A DNA stretch of 64,000 bases, taken from Haliclona indistincta. Lineage: Eukaryota; Porifera; Demospongiae; Haplosclerida; Chalinidae. Positions 44,284 to 54,887 of this stretch are shown one piece after another. The translations under genes were made by a program, and so were the position numbers. The stretch spans positions 14,153,592 through 14,217,591 of the forward strand of contig OZ024785.1 of the NCBI GenBank assembly GCA_964017065.1. Reading direction: 5' to 3'. Within the stretch, counting starts at the first letter, position 1; the number at the start of each line of letters is the position of its first letter. The notes beneath the pieces were generated by a model. That model saw only the letters and a list, made by a program, of their open reading frames with translations. It ran no database searches and had not been told where the DNA came from.

Positions 44284-45315
44284 CAATTTATCATAGCGAC
44301 AAGATTGCCGTCAAATCATTTCATCCAGCGAAGATACCCATCTTCCAGAGAGAGGAGGAAATATACAACACGTGTATGCTGAACAACAATAATATATTGA
44401 GATTCATAGCCTCAGACTCACATTTTCGTGACAACTGTAAGCATGCATGCTGTGTTTGTGTGTGGTAGTACTATACCTGTTCTCTACTGGTATAGTACTG
44501 TTCTCTACTGGTTCTCTACTATAGGTTCTACTGAGCCAATCCTCATTTTTGAATACATTCAGAGGGGGAATCTAACAGAAAATCTCCGGAGAGGTCCAGC
44601 TGATGTTATAAAATCATGCCTTTCGATTCTGAGCGGTCTGGAGTATCTACATCACGAGTTGCGCACCTCTGGAAAGAGGGAACCTGGTGAGCATTACTAA
44701 ACGGTATGATGGGATCCATATTGGGTTTTTCTTGATCACTATGTATTGCGCAGAGATTTAAAGTCACCCAATATCTTGGTACATGATGACAATACGTGTT
44801 GCATTGCTGACCTAGGACTGGCTGTTCGTGAGAATGGTATTGGTGGTGTCGATCGTGTTCCGCCTCATATAGAAGGCACGCGTCGATACTTACCTCCTGA
44901 AGTACTGACAACACAAAAACAACCAGACAAGTTCTCATTTTATCGATCGGGTGACATCTATTCTGTCTCGCTGGTCCTCTGGGAAATCGTCAACAGCTCC
45001 CCACCCGACGGTAAGAACTATAGTGCTCTGCCATTAGCATGGTGTGATGCAAGACATTGTGGTGCCTGTCAAGATTAACATCATTTGAGTACCCCAGAAT
45101 GTACTTAAAATACAGAATTCCCTCCTCTCTCTCTCTCTCTCTGCTCTTGTCCTTCCTGTATCACTGAATCCTTCCTTACTGCAGGACATGAATCTTCCTA
45201 CTCGATCCCGTTTGAGGGACTCATCATGGGCGAGACAACTGAGGCAGAAGTGCGAAATTTAATTGTGGACAGAAATGAGAGACCGGCATTCAAGCCTGCG
45301 ATACTTACTCACAAG
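44284..45315 (+). CDS. TGF-beta-receptor-like Ser/Thr kinase domain, four exons (partial)
   Basis: Exon 44284-44436: KIAVKSFHPAKIPIFQREEE (VAVK-type Lys and alpha-C Glu). Exon 44525-44686: PILIFEYIQRGNLTENLRRG, LSGLEYLHHE. Exon about 44754-45010: DLKSPNILVHDDNTCCIADL, GLAVRENG, GTRRYLPPEVL, GDIYSVSLVLWEI. Exon 45185-45315: SYSIPFEGLI, NERPAFKPAIL. DLKSxNILV, CCIADLGLAVR and the RY-PEVL block are diagnostic of TGF-beta/activin receptor kinases. The His of HRD is replaced (CGC, RRD). The third exon's acceptor does not keep frame with exon 2. Extracellular, TM and GS regions and the last helices are not found, so it may be a partial or decayed gene. Confidence 0.75.
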
Positions 45316-45510
45316 GTAAACGTGACGCTGTGTGTAGAGAAGTATTGTACTGTACAGTAGATCAAAGAGCTTTCACACTGTTCCAGTACAACGAGCTTGC
45401 ATTTCTAGGTATCAAATATGCATCGTGTAATAGTAAACTTAGAAGTTTATAATTTTTGAAGTGCATTAATTTTCGATGCATAGACCACACGCAGTGCAAT
45501 ACAAGTACTC
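45316..45510 (+). repeat. 3' segment shared with 20110-20240
   Basis: From AGAGCTTTCACACTGTTCCA (45367) onward the sequence is nearly identical to 20105-20237. This shows that the duplication of the receptor 3' end extends beyond the exon into apparently non-coding DNA. Confidence 0.8.
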
Positions 45511-46005
45511 TTATAAACATCAGTCTTATCATGAAATTCCTATCTTTTACAGTATATAATTATTATTCATGAGTCCAGTAGTCCAGTCCAGAGAATGAAG
45601 AAACATCCATTAGGCAAAGGCAAACAGTGCATCCATTGACTCAAATAAAGTTCTAATTTCCTAAATCACCTCTATGTACAATATTTTGGACAAGTTGGGC
45701 ATTTAGTAAACTTCTTATTTTCTCCATAAATCCAATGAATTGATTTAATTGAAATTTCATGAATCTTAACAACAGTTTAATATTAACACAATGAATAGTG
45801 ATGAATTAAACAAGATCCTGTATGCTTCAAATACATCGATTATCTAGGGTAAAATTTCTGGTGTTTGACCTGTAGTGTAATATGTAGATTGGGCAGCAAC
45901 ATTGTCGCATTCTTGACACAGCAGGCAGAATGTTCCCGCTCCTGATTTGCGCTGTCGTAAGATATGGATAGCGTTCCAGGGTATCTTCTTAAGCGTCAAA
46001 GAAAC
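45511..46005. other. no gene recognised
   Basis: AT-rich. A minus frame near 45965-45890 (LLCQECDNVAAQST) has two CxxC cysteines but no recognisable family. Confidence 0.4.
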
Positions 46006-46009
46006 CATG

Positions 46010-46330
46010 TAGTTGAATAGATGTTACCTTGGACGACTTGTGGTAATGGTGGTGAGTACAGCAAGCTCAGATGTCCACTGTTCCATGTTTCCATGATCTC
46101 AGGAACTAATTTGTCCCAATCAATCTTCTTTTCCCACACTCTTTACAGAAGGATCTTCATACATACTGTAGAGGGAGAGAACCAGCCAAGCACATCATTG
46201 ATCTTAGCAATCTCAGACATGAGCTTGCGCTTGGTAAGACATTCAGAAGGAAACACTTCGCACACAGTCATACGGCCGTGAGTGTTCTACTCGATACCCA
46301 AGGTTCTGGTGTACACATCAGCTTTTACTG
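46010..46330 (-). pseudogene. second BEL/Pao fragment (RT-RNase H linker)
   Basis: The minus frame reads VKADVYTRTLGIE, a TAG where Trp is expected, then VCEVFPSECLTKRKLMSEIA, KINDVLGWFSPSTVCMKILL and EKKIDWDKLVPEIMETWN. TLGIxWN, LTKRxLxSxIAxxxDxLGWFSP and KxDWDxxxP are typical of the BEL/Pao region after the RT. Two stops interrupt it. It differs from the 28-32 kb copy and belongs to another subfamily. Confidence 0.8.
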
Positions 46331-46384
46331 TTGTAGTCAACAATGAGTGAACTAGATAGATTTAGCCTAAAAGCCTTGAGGGAG

Positions 46385-46790
46385 TTGGCTGATGTTGCTG
46401 ATGATGTTGTTACTAGATAGTGGGTTAGGATGTATGCATTGGTAATAGCAACATGAAAGAGAGAAACCAAAAGATGTACTTGTACTATTTGCTACTCTTC
46501 AGCCTCACCCTATAGTGATTCCTCAGCTGGTCACCTTTGTCAACCCCGCTCATGTACTTGTTGTAGCTTGCGACAGCCTGTGGGCAAGTGACATTGATTC
46601 TGCTGCCATTTTTTTGAGTGCGTTTGACTGTTGTTGTAGCTGTTGCCTGTGTTCATACTTGATATCATAACAACATCTCTCTTGTCTCTCCAGACGGTTG
46701 CTGCGACATTTCCCTTCCGGCGATATAGAAACTGCCCTCGTTGCAGTCGTAGACCTCTCATAGCTTTGGGAAAATCGCTGCTATCCGATC
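46385..46790 (-). pseudogene. piggyBac transposase remnant, copy 2
   Basis: Frame 46761-46540 reads GQFLYRRKGNVAATVWRDKR and DVVMISSMNTG. A shifted frame continues with CPQAVASYNKYMSGVDKGDQ, LRNHYRVRLKSSK, a stop, then YKYIFWFL. YNxxMxGVDKxDQ and the following aromatic block are the piggyBac third-Asp region. It is distinct in sequence from copy 1 and is PGBD4-like. Confidence 0.75.
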
Positions 46791-46869
46791 TTGTAGTACC
46801 ACATTATTGATTGATTTTTACGATTTAATAGTTTAATAAAAAGTAAAATAGTTATTATCAGTTGAGTCT

Positions 46870-47080
46870 TCGTGGATGGTTGAATATATCTTCAAAGTGT
46901 AGGGCTTCGAAATAATAGTCTCTTATGCTTTGGTGACCAGTTCTTTCCATGATCTGTTGTTCGTCCACGCCGGATTGATACAGACGTGTTGCTGCTTTGA
47001 CCCTCAGACTGTGATTTGTTTTGAAGCCCTTGATTCCTGCCTGGTTGCATAAGCGTGGAACAGTGTCATTGAGTGCTGTT
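46870..47080 (-). pseudogene. Crypton-type tyrosine recombinase, C-terminal catalytic segment
   Basis: The minus frame reads GIKGFKTNHSLRVKAATRLY, QSGVDEQQIMERTGHQSIRD and YYFEALHFEDIF. HxLR (NHSLR), the GHQS box and a following Tyr pair (RDYYF) are the catalytic H-x-x-R / G-H / Y of tyrosine recombinases in Crypton and ZMYM/KCTD1-derived proteins. The first Arg block is not present. It is about 2.7 kb from the N-side fragment on the same strand. Confidence 0.75.
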
Positions 47081-47245
47081 TTCCCTAGTGTAACATTTCA
47101 TCGTTGATTACAAGCTACACAGTCATCATGCAAGTACGGGTCATACAATATATTGCACTACATTATTTCATTAACCATGGCAAATAATAGTTAATAGCAG
47201 ATAATAACTTACAGGCATTCTGGTTTTTCAGGGAAAGGTGTCATA

Positions 47246-47658
47246 TGTGACCGTGCATGCGAAAAGGGGCAAACGCCTCATGAAAAATTTAAGCGCATGC
47301 CTAAAATCAAATAGCTGGTACTCTATCATATATTATGGAAAGTCAATGAAAGTTTCTGTATAACATGTTTGACCATTCAGCTTACTGTATACAAATTTGA
47401 AAGTGATAGTGCTACATTTAGCTGAGAAGGGGGACAGTGATTTGAAGAGAATGGGAGACCTGTGACTGCCTCATGGAGACACTCTTTGATATCGTTCTCT
47501 GTCGGTTGCTCTGCAGTTGTGTAGAACTGCTCATCGGTGGACGATGGTGGTTGTGGGACATTACCAGTATCAGGGACTACTGGTTGAGGAGTGATAGGAG
47601 GCTGGATGCTGTTGAAATTTTTTGAGGCGTTTGCCCCCTTTTCGCATGCACAGTCACA
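47246..47658. mobile_element. 413 bp TIR element (TA target duplication)
   Basis: The left end TGTGACCGTGCATGCGAAAA and the right end (reversed) TGTGACTGTGCATGCGAAAA continue for about 44 bp with one substitution and two small indels. TA flanks both sides (47244-47245, 47659-47660). The interior encodes, on the minus strand, a proline-rich open frame (PPITPQPVVPDTGNVPQPPS). It has no transposase. It is inserted in the last exon of the gene at 47577-48378. Confidence 0.8.
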
Positions 47659-48378
47659 TAATTATACTGGTTGGATAGACACTTGATTAAGTGCTGTCTC
47701 ATTATAGGTTGTTCCCAAGACATCTTAATATCTTTTACATCCTCTGCTATAGAATGTTTGCAGCAACAGGGGGTCTAAAAAAGGGAAGATACATAAGTTG
47801 TTGACTAGTTGTTGTTGTCATTAAATTTTTTTTGATGCTACACATCTACATGAGTCCTAGTATTGTTAGAGTATTGTTCTTTCAGCTGTAACATAAAAGC
47901 AAATTTGCCTCTTGCGTTTTCTTTTTTTTAGCTAGTTTGACCCTTCACATTCTGCTGCAGTATGATGCTGTACAATATGCTACATGCTATTCTACCAGAT
48001 AGTGTGCTAATAACAAAGTAGTTATTTTACAATGTACCTGGCTCAAAGTTGGTGTAGTGTGGATAGGGGGAGGTATCTTTTGATCATTTCCATTTGCTCC
48101 ACCGTGACCCTTACTCTCATCCTCACTGATTGAGATTGACTGTTCATAAAAGGAAAGCACATTGCATAACACAATCACAATGTAGGAGGTACCTTTTTAG
48201 GATATAAATCATTAAGATGATGCAAAGAGCTCTCCGAGTCAATTTCACTTGATTCTATCTCACTTTCCTCATCTTCCGTATCTGTCTCGCTTTCCTTGTT
48301 CTCGTCATTCTCCTCGTCGTCTTTTGCTGTAATCTCATCTTTTCTCCTCATTGTCTTTTGCCGTGTTCTCTTTTGATC
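47577..48378 (-). CDS. acidic, Ser/Pro-rich protein, three exons (unrecognised)
   Basis: Exon 48378-48193 (62 codons): DQKRTRQKTMRRKDEITAKD then a long Glu/Asp/Ser stretch and HHLNDLYPKK. Exon 48139-48038 (34 codons): SISISEDESKGHGGANGNDQ to TPTLSQ. Exon from 47774: TPCCCKHSIAEDVKDIKMSW, QPIMRQHLIKCLSNQYN, which continues in frame through the right TIR of the 413 bp element to a TAG at 47577. All introns are GT-AG and phase 0. The start exon is unknown; the ORF at 48808-48467 (MGQPDEEGYMEVLQRDEEHD) may be part of it but ends in TGA. Confidence 0.5.
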
Positions 48379-48466
48379 CTAGCAAAAAAGCATTATTAGC
48401 ATTATTTGTAACAGTAGTAGTAGTTCAGTAATATCACTACTGGAGTCATAATTGGTGTATAAGTGA

Positions 48467-48808
48467 TCACTGCTCCTCTTCCTCGGGCTTGTCTTCAAAC
48501 TGCCCAATAAGATCATCCGTGACAGTAGATATCTCGAGGCTGTCTGTACCTAACTCGCTTGGAGACGGTGTTGTAGGATATTGAACATAATCATGCTCCT
48601 CATCTCGCTGTAGCACTTCCATGTATCCTTCTTCATCCGGCTGCCCCATTGTATACGAGTCAGAAAGCCAACTTCGAAAGTTGGAATATAAGTTTTTGGT
48701 GTGCTCAGCATCTGGTACCATACGAACACAGTAAAAACAAAATTTGACACACTTGGATGTGTCTAATGCTTGTCCCAATAGTTGGCACACCAGCACATAC
48801 CAGCACAT
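48467..48808 (-). CDS. acidic ORF, possible upstream exon (unrecognised)
   Basis: Open for 113 codons. The lower part looks coding (SDSYTMGQPDEEGYMEVLQR, YPTTPSPSELGTDSLEISTV) and ends KPEEEEQ-TGA without a nearby GT donor. It is similar in acidic, Thr/Ser/Pro-rich character to the exons downstream. No domain recognised. Confidence 0.35.
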   Translation of the reverse strand: MCWYVLVCQLLGQALDTSKCVKFCFYCVRMVPDAEHTKNLYSNFRSWLSDSYTMGQPDEEGYMEVLQRDEEHDYVQYPTTPSPSELGTDSLEISTVTDDLIGQFEDKPEEEEQ

Positions 48809-49054
48809 GTGTCACGCAGCTAGTGTGTCAAAGTGACACACTTGGGTATGTCAGAGCGACACACTTGTGTGTGTGTGTCAAAGCTACTCGTGCAGTTTCA
48901 TAATTTCTTACTGACATTCGTTTTCTCACTTTAAATTGTTTTCAAAAATAACTACATAATTGTGAATAATATCGGGGTCATGACTGCATGTTGATAGTTA
49001 GATGATAGTGATGATACATGTAGTTAGTCAAGGGTGTTCACTAAATTATTGTAT

Positions 49055-49245
49055 CGAACTGGTTTGTTACTGGCTGTGTCTATCTTCTGTAGGATTTTCT
49101 CCTGAAGAAAGAGGAGCACACTTTTTGCTGATATCGATGTCTTCGGATATGAGATGTGGAGTGAGTAATACACCGCCAATACTGTCTGCATTGCTGCAAA
49201 GACAGTTGGAGGTTTGACTTCCAGCAGGACAGCATTCTCTGAAAT
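49055..49245 (-). pseudogene. transposon-derived fragment
   Basis: The minus frame reads PPTVFAAMQTVLAVYYSLHI, SYPKTSISAKSVLLFLQEKI. The hydrophobic AxYY-F-I-YP-x-LxFLQ pattern is familiar from uncharacterised transposon proteins of invertebrates. No ends or catalytic residues seen. Confidence 0.4.
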
Positions 49246-49369
49246 CACAAAGCACTGCTGTAGTCCTGTGGTGGTGTCTCCAATACCAGGATTACAATTA
49301 TTATCATGCAGTAAAGTTTATTCCACTGCCTCGGAATTTCGGGTCAAGGAAATGTATAGCGTAGAGCGA

Positions 49370-50150
49370 GTGAGTAGAGTGATTAAGTGGGTGGGTGAGT
49401 GAGTGAGTGGGTGAGTGGGTGAGTGAGTGAGTGAGTGAGTGAGTGAGTGGGTGAGTTGGTGAGTATGTGTGTGGGTGAGTAGGGTGGGTGAGTGAGTGAG
49501 TGGGTGAGTGAGTGGGTGAGTGAGTGGGTGAGTGAGTGAGTGGGTGAGTGAGTGAGTGGGTAAGTTGGTGAGTAAGTGAGTGGGTGAGTAGGGTGGGTGA
49601 GTGAGTGAGTGAGTAGGTGAGTAGTAGTGGGTTAAATTATTAGTGGGTGCGTTAGCGTGAGTTAGTGGGAGATAGGGAGGGAAGGGATTGTATGTGGATT
49701 GAGTTAGGTGAATGGATTTTGTTAAAGTGGGTTTGTGAATTAATGTGTGAGTGAGCTAGAGTAGGTGGTGAGTGGGCTGGTGCTGGGTGATCATGAGTAA
49801 GTGAATGATTGAAGTGAACGAGTCAGTGTGTAGTTGGGAGTGATTGAGTGAGTGAGTGTGTGTGTGGGAGATGATTATATTGGTACTGGTGGATAAAGAG
49901 TGGGTGAGTGAGTGAGTGAAGAGTGGTGGATGGGTGAATCAGTGTTGTGGGTAGTTAGGATGGGGGAGTTGAATAAAGTTGCAGTAGTGGTTAAAGGATC
50001 GGTAGGTAAGCTAGGTGGAAGAGAAGTGGGTTAGAGGAAAGGATGATCAAACAGGGATTGCATGTTGATTGGGCTAGTGAATGGATTAGTGTTGGAGTGG
50101 GTTTGTGAATTGATGGGCAAGTGAGTGAATGAATGGATATGCTGACTTGT
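49370..50150. repeat. dispersed repeat, copy B (partial)
   Basis: A GTGAGTGA/GTGGGTGA minisatellite (49370-49620) is followed by blocks that match copy A in order: GGGAAGGGATTGTATGTGGA, GGTGATCATGAGTA, TTGGTACTGGTGG, GAATCAGTGTTG. The unique second half seen in copies A and C is missing after about 50010. Confidence 0.8.
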
Positions 50151-50277
50151 TAGTGTATCATTGGTGGGTTGATGGAAGGGCATGTGAATTGGGATTGGGT
50201 AAGTTGATAGACAGTAGGATATTAGCTGATATTTAATGGGGTAGGATGGTATGTGCATGTGAAAATAATAAATAAAA

Positions 50278-50309
50278 CGTGACTTGGTTTCCGATGAAAC
50301 CAAGTCACG
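50278..50309. repeat. short perfect hairpin
   Basis: ACGTGACTTGGTTTC and its exact reverse complement are separated by 4 bp (CGAT). It overlaps the first codons of the Mutator-like frame, so it could be an element end or a cis structure. Confidence 0.85.
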
Positions 50310-51451
50310 TATCATGCTTTGTGCTGGTCATGTTGGTCGTTGTCACACGAAGGCACTCACTAAACTGTGGCAAAAGAAGAGCTTTACTAAGCGATACATA
50401 AACAAGCATAAGGAGAGCTTTCCTGAGGTGGAGACAGTGAAATGTTGTTGTGAGGGTGGTAATCATAGCCAGGGCTGTGGCTGCATGTCAGATGGCTTTC
50501 TGCAACAGGCTCGCATCAATTTCTTTTGTTGCCTCGTGCAGTCAGGAAAGGATCCAGAAGCTTTTGCTAAACGGCTTTGTGACCTAGGTAAGTATCATGC
50601 ACGCAATATTCACAGCTGGGAGGGTGGTAGCTGTGATTTTCATAGTGAAAAGAGGTGTACTTGTGGTAATTGTGAGGAAGATGAGGTAGAGTGTGAAGGT
50701 AGAGAATATGCCACTAAAAACCCACTCACCTGCCCTCTACGAGGCTAGCCCTCTACATGCATTAGCCTATGAGATAGAGTGTAATATTAGAGCAGCACGG
50801 TCACATAATGTCATACACCCTGAGCTTGATAAGGGTCACTCTAACTTGTGTGAAGGATCCCATAATGTGTTGATAAGATTTATATCTAAAGATCTCCACC
50901 TCCATCGCCTACATTATATCACATCCACTAATCTGGGCCTTTGCCAAAGCAACATGACCTACCTGACAGGTAAGAAGGGCACAGGATACCACTGGCTGCT
51001 GGATCTGTTCAGACGACTCAAGCTACCAATACTGGATGGGATGCAGGAAGCACTGGAGCAGGCAAACAAGAATAGGAAGAAGAAACTAGAGAAGTTGAGA
51101 AGTGAGGAGTCAAAGAAGAGGATCGAGTGGAAAAATGCACGGGACTTGGAACAAGAGAGGAAATGATGGGTTAAACAACACGAAATAAAGCATGACTATG
51201 GGGAGGAGGATGGTGAAGATGACCTTGAAGTTGATGACTCAACAGGTGCTAGAGAACTTCTTAGTAGGTCCTCAGTATCTGGGCCTGATAGAGCTGTCGT
51301 TATCGCTAGTAAAAAGAAATGCATGTGTGGTTCTACTACTCATTTACGAACTAGTCACAGAGAGTGTCCCATGAATAAGATTAAGAGCCATGAGGAAGAC
51401 AGTATCCTGAGAATACAGTATCCTGGATCCAGTATCCTGATCACCTTCTGA
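50284..51451 (+). pseudogene. Mutator-like transposase-domain protein, C-terminal half
   Basis: Frame 1 (50284-50748): LCAGHVGRCHTKALTKLWQK, GCGCMSDGFLQQARINFFCC, YHARNIHSWEGGSCDFHSEK, CTCGNCEED, TKNPLTCPL. Frame 2 (to 51166): HALAYEIECNIRAARSHNVI, HPELDKGHSNLCEGSHNVLI, TNLGLCQSNMTYLTGKKGTG, YHWLLDLFRRLKLPILDGMQ, then TGA. The same frame resumes: KCMCGSTTHLRTSHRECPMN, ending at TGA 51449-51451. The family is the cysteine-rich Mutator-like group of cnidarian and sponge proteins. A 16 bp insertion at 50741-50756 causes the shift. The N-terminal catalytic part is missing. Confidence 0.75.
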
Positions 51452-51489
51452 AGCCCATCAGGACTCGCCACATCAGGTACTACAGATAG

Positions 51490-51744
51490 TCAACTAGCAT
51501 TATGTAGCATAAAGTATAGCTTGTTTACCTGTAAGTTTGCATTATTTTTATTCTGCCCCAAGCAGTTGTCTGCATGCAGATGGAGCTCCTCTTCTCTGAA
51601 ACTGTAGTGCTCTAGAGCGTGGTGTATCAGGCTGATCACTGTATTGGCTCCCTTCCCAGCTAAGAATATAAGAATAAAATGCCTGCGGAAGTTCAAATAA
51701 CAGCTGTACTTTGCAAGAAGTGAACTCGCAGTAATTAAGTTCAT
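51490..51744 (-). pseudogene. transposase-like fragment with ADNCxGQNKNN motif
   Basis: The minus frame reads GANTVISLIHHALEHYSFRE, EELHLHADNCLGQNKNNANL, VNKLYFMLHN. H-x-HADNCxGQNKNN with the conserved Asp is found in a large group of uncharacterised DDE-like proteins in invertebrates. Only this block survives. Upstream (51785-51750) coding looks degraded. Confidence 0.6.
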
Positions 51745-51784
51745 AAAGGTTAAACCTAAGTTGGTTGCAGCCTTGATACATCAA

Positions 51785-52325
51785 CTCTATGTGATGGCCT
51801 CATTCTTTAGTCATCTTAGAATACCGTCATTCCACAATCACAGCTTGTCAGATGTCAGTGCCCAGTTTGTACACTAGTTTGCCCGCTCGAGTGCCCAACA
51901 GGTTTCCAAGCTTGGAAACTCTACATGCAACAATTGTCCACAACCAGGAAATGAACCAAGTGTTCTAACTAGTGTACAATCATGGTCATGTGACATGCGC
52001 AACTTGTACACTGCCAGTACATCCTTGGTATTCTTTTGTTCACTATTTGATCACCAGCACTGTTATTGGACCACATTCTTGTTCACTAGAGGTGTTCCGA
52101 GTCTGTCCACTACCATGCATGCTAATCCCTTTTTGAAGTTAAAATTTTTTTAATGTATTATTACAACAAACCATAAACATATTCAGTGTTTAGTGCTAAT
52201 TGATCAGTGTTCAACTTGTATTGGCCTATCAGATAAGAGACAGGTATGTACCAAGTTTTCTAATCCTCCATTGTGAATGGTTGTACATGTACCTCTGCTA
52301 GAACTTCTCTGTCTATATAAGAGAT
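51785..52325. other. no gene recognised
   Basis: No exon, domain or element end identified on either strand. Confidence 0.5.
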
Positions 52326-52745
52326 TTACAAACAATGAATGAGTAGATTAGCACTTGATTCCGACCTGCCGCTACTGATTGCTTGATGGTGCATTTTGGC
52401 TCCATTTGTTAGTCGGGGTCTGTGAGCCTTCCTTGCCATTAAAGCATTGTCCTTCTTCAACTTGGCTTCATGGCGCTCATCGAGTCTTTCCAGAAATTGC
52501 ATTAATTCTGCATACATAATAAACAGGTCATGTCAATACTAACTGTCAGAACGCCAAGTAAGTAAAAACACAATCTAATATCTTTAACTCTCTATACATT
52601 ATTATGCCTTTGCTTTCGGTGGAGCATGAGCAGGATTTGCTATCGCCGTAGCACCCAGTAGCTGAGGGACTACTGGAGGCACTGGACCAGAGGGCTGAGA
52701 TACTACTTGAGGCCCCTTGGATTTAAAATCCTGGCGAGAACACTG
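52326..52745 (-). CDS. two exons of an unrecognised protein
   Basis: Exon about 52745-52606 reads FKSKGPQVVSQPSGPVPPVV and LLGATAIANPAHAPPKAKA (Pro/Ala-rich). Exon from about 52511, after a TATGCAG acceptor, reads ELMQFLERLDERHEAKLKKD, NALMARKAHRPRLTNGAKMH (basic, coiled-coil-like). Coding composition is good but no family is recognised. A retroelement gag or a host gene are both possible. Confidence 0.4.
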
Positions 52746-52797
52746 ATCCTAGCAGATTGCTTTATTGTATCTGGGTCTTTTTGGTAGCTACTCCTAA

Positions 52798-53274
52798 TTA
52801 GTGCTGAGCGGTATTTTTTTTTTCTGCATGCGGTACGATATATGAATTGAACATTGCGGTATAATTGAATATTGTGGTATAATTTTTTGTGGTTTTAGTT
52901 GTCACTAGTACAAAAAGAAAGAATATATAGTCACATAAATTTCTGGCAAGAAAAATTAGAAATTTAACTCTATCAGGATGCAAAGAGTTTCTTTTACTAT
53001 TTACTATGTTTCCTCCAACACTAAAAACTCGTTCAGATGGCACACTGCTTGCACAAGCGCACAGATATTTTCGAGCAACAGAGGAGAGTAGTGGTAGGCG
53101 ATTTGCTTCAAGCTTCCACCAGTCTAGTGGGTGTTCATCAATGTCCATAGTGGGACATTGCATGAAAATGTCAACTTCTCGTTGGAGTCTGTCTTGTACA
53201 GTTATGACGCTTGAAATAGAGGTAGATACACTTGCTCCAAATATAGCACTAAATATAGCACTATGAGCGCACAC
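52798..53274 (-). pseudogene. hAT transposase C-terminal fragment, copy 2
   Basis: The frame reads CPTMDIDEHPLDWWKLEANR, LPLLSSVARKYLCACASSVP, SERVFSVGGNIVNSKRNSLH, PDRVKFLIFLARNL. PLxWW, LS-A+KYL, ASSVPSERVFS-G and LxPDxVxxLxFLxxN are the hAT dimerisation motif (ZBED-like). TAGTGCTGAGCGGTATTT at 52799 resembles the terminus of such elements, with CGGTATA words just inside. The catalytic core upstream is deleted by 53274. Confidence 0.85.
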
Positions 53275-53455
53275 TCAGCTAATCAGCTATCCACGCAAGT
53301 TTATTTCAGTAGGGTAAACTCGGAGTGATACTTTATCCAAATTTATTGTTAATTTGTCTGCTTGCTTTAGCCTGATAGAGGTCCACTCTTTACAAGATGA
53401 CCTGCGGCTTCAGTTTGATTGTCTGTAATTGTGGTGAGTGTGCTAATAACTAGTT

Positions 53456-53608
53456 AAAGCACCGTTGCGAGTGCAATACGGGAATTATTGCACGAGGGGT
53501 GTGGTCGAGACGGTGATACAGCACGAGGCGAAGCCGAGTGCTGTATCAGCGTCGAGACCGACACCCCGAGTGCAATAATTCCCGTATTGCACGAGCAGAC
53601 GGTGCTTT
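53456..53608. repeat. 153 bp hairpin palindrome with GAGGCGAAGCCGAG centre
   Basis: The arms of about 70 bp, AAAGCACCGT...GCAATACGGGAATTATTGCA... and its reverse complement, match with few differences. The centre GAGGCGAAGCCGAG is itself nearly self-complementary. Looks like a short non-coding palindromic repeat that could be dispersed. No coding content. Confidence 0.85.
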
Positions 53609-53725
53609 TACTGGTTTGTAGCACGACAGCTCGCCGCTGTCGCTGAATCTTTGTGCCAGGGCGACTTTTCTCGAGGTCGAGCAAGGTCAGTCTCCGCCCA
53701 CCGTGATATATTTAACCCTCCTGGC

Positions 53726-53803
53726 CGTGCTATATTATCCCCAGCCGTGCTATATTGTCCCCAGCCGTGCTATATTGTCCCCAGCTGTGCTATATTGTCC
53801 ACC
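53726..53803. repeat. 20 bp tandem repeat CCGTGCTATATTGTCCCCAG
   Basis: Four units with a partial one at each side. Open frames here (AVLYCPQPCYIVPS) come from the repeat. Confidence 0.9.
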
Positions 53804-53984
53804 GTATCTCATTATGGAAAATATAGAACGGGCGGCGCCTTTGATACGCCCACGCAGAGTGCTACAATACCTAGTATTGTTTTATTCTTGAGTGTGGTAA
53901 GAATGTGACCCGTGCTATAGCATTTGTGTTTAAATCTTTTACTAAACACTTTCTTGTATAATTTATTTCATAGACACCATGGGG

Positions 53985-54125
53985 AGCTGTACCCTCTCTC
54001 TCTATTCGTCCATCTATCTATTTTTCTGACTATGTCTCTTTTTGCTTTGAATTAAATTTTCCTTTTTCTTCACAGGACATGTGCTCATGATTGGTCGACT
54101 GGCCAGTTTCGTACACCAAGGTGAA

Positions 54126-54187
<62 letters not shown>

Positions 54188-54470
54188 CTATTCATCCATC
54201 TATCTATCTATTTTTCTGTGTATGTCTCTTTTTGCTTTGAATTAATTTTTCCTTTTCTTCACAGGACATGTGCTCGTGATTACATGATTGACCAGTTTTG
54301 TACACTAAGGTAAACATTCCCTCTCTCTCTCTCTCTCTCTCTGTCTTTATTCGTCCATGTATATATTTTTATATCTATGTCTCTTTTTGCTTTGAACTAA
54401 ATTTTCCTTTCTCTTCACAGGACATGTGCTCGTGATTAGATGACAGACCAGTTTCGTACACCAAGGTAAA

Positions 54471-54552
<82 letters not shown>

Positions 54553-54679
54553 CTATTCATCCATCTATCTATCTATTTTTCTGCTTATGTCTCTTTTTGC
54601 TTTGAATTAATTTTTGCTTTTCTTCACAGGACATGTGCTCGTGATTACATGATTGACCAGTTTTGTACACTAAGGTAAA

Positions 54680-54717
<38 letters not shown>

Positions 54718-54841
54718 TTATTCGTCCATGTATATATTTTTATATCTATGTCTCTTTTTGCTTTGAACTAAATTTTCCTTTCTCTTCACAGGACATGTGC
54801 TCGTGATTAGATGACAAACCAGTTTCGTACACCAAGGTAAA

Positions 54842-54887
<46 letters not shown>

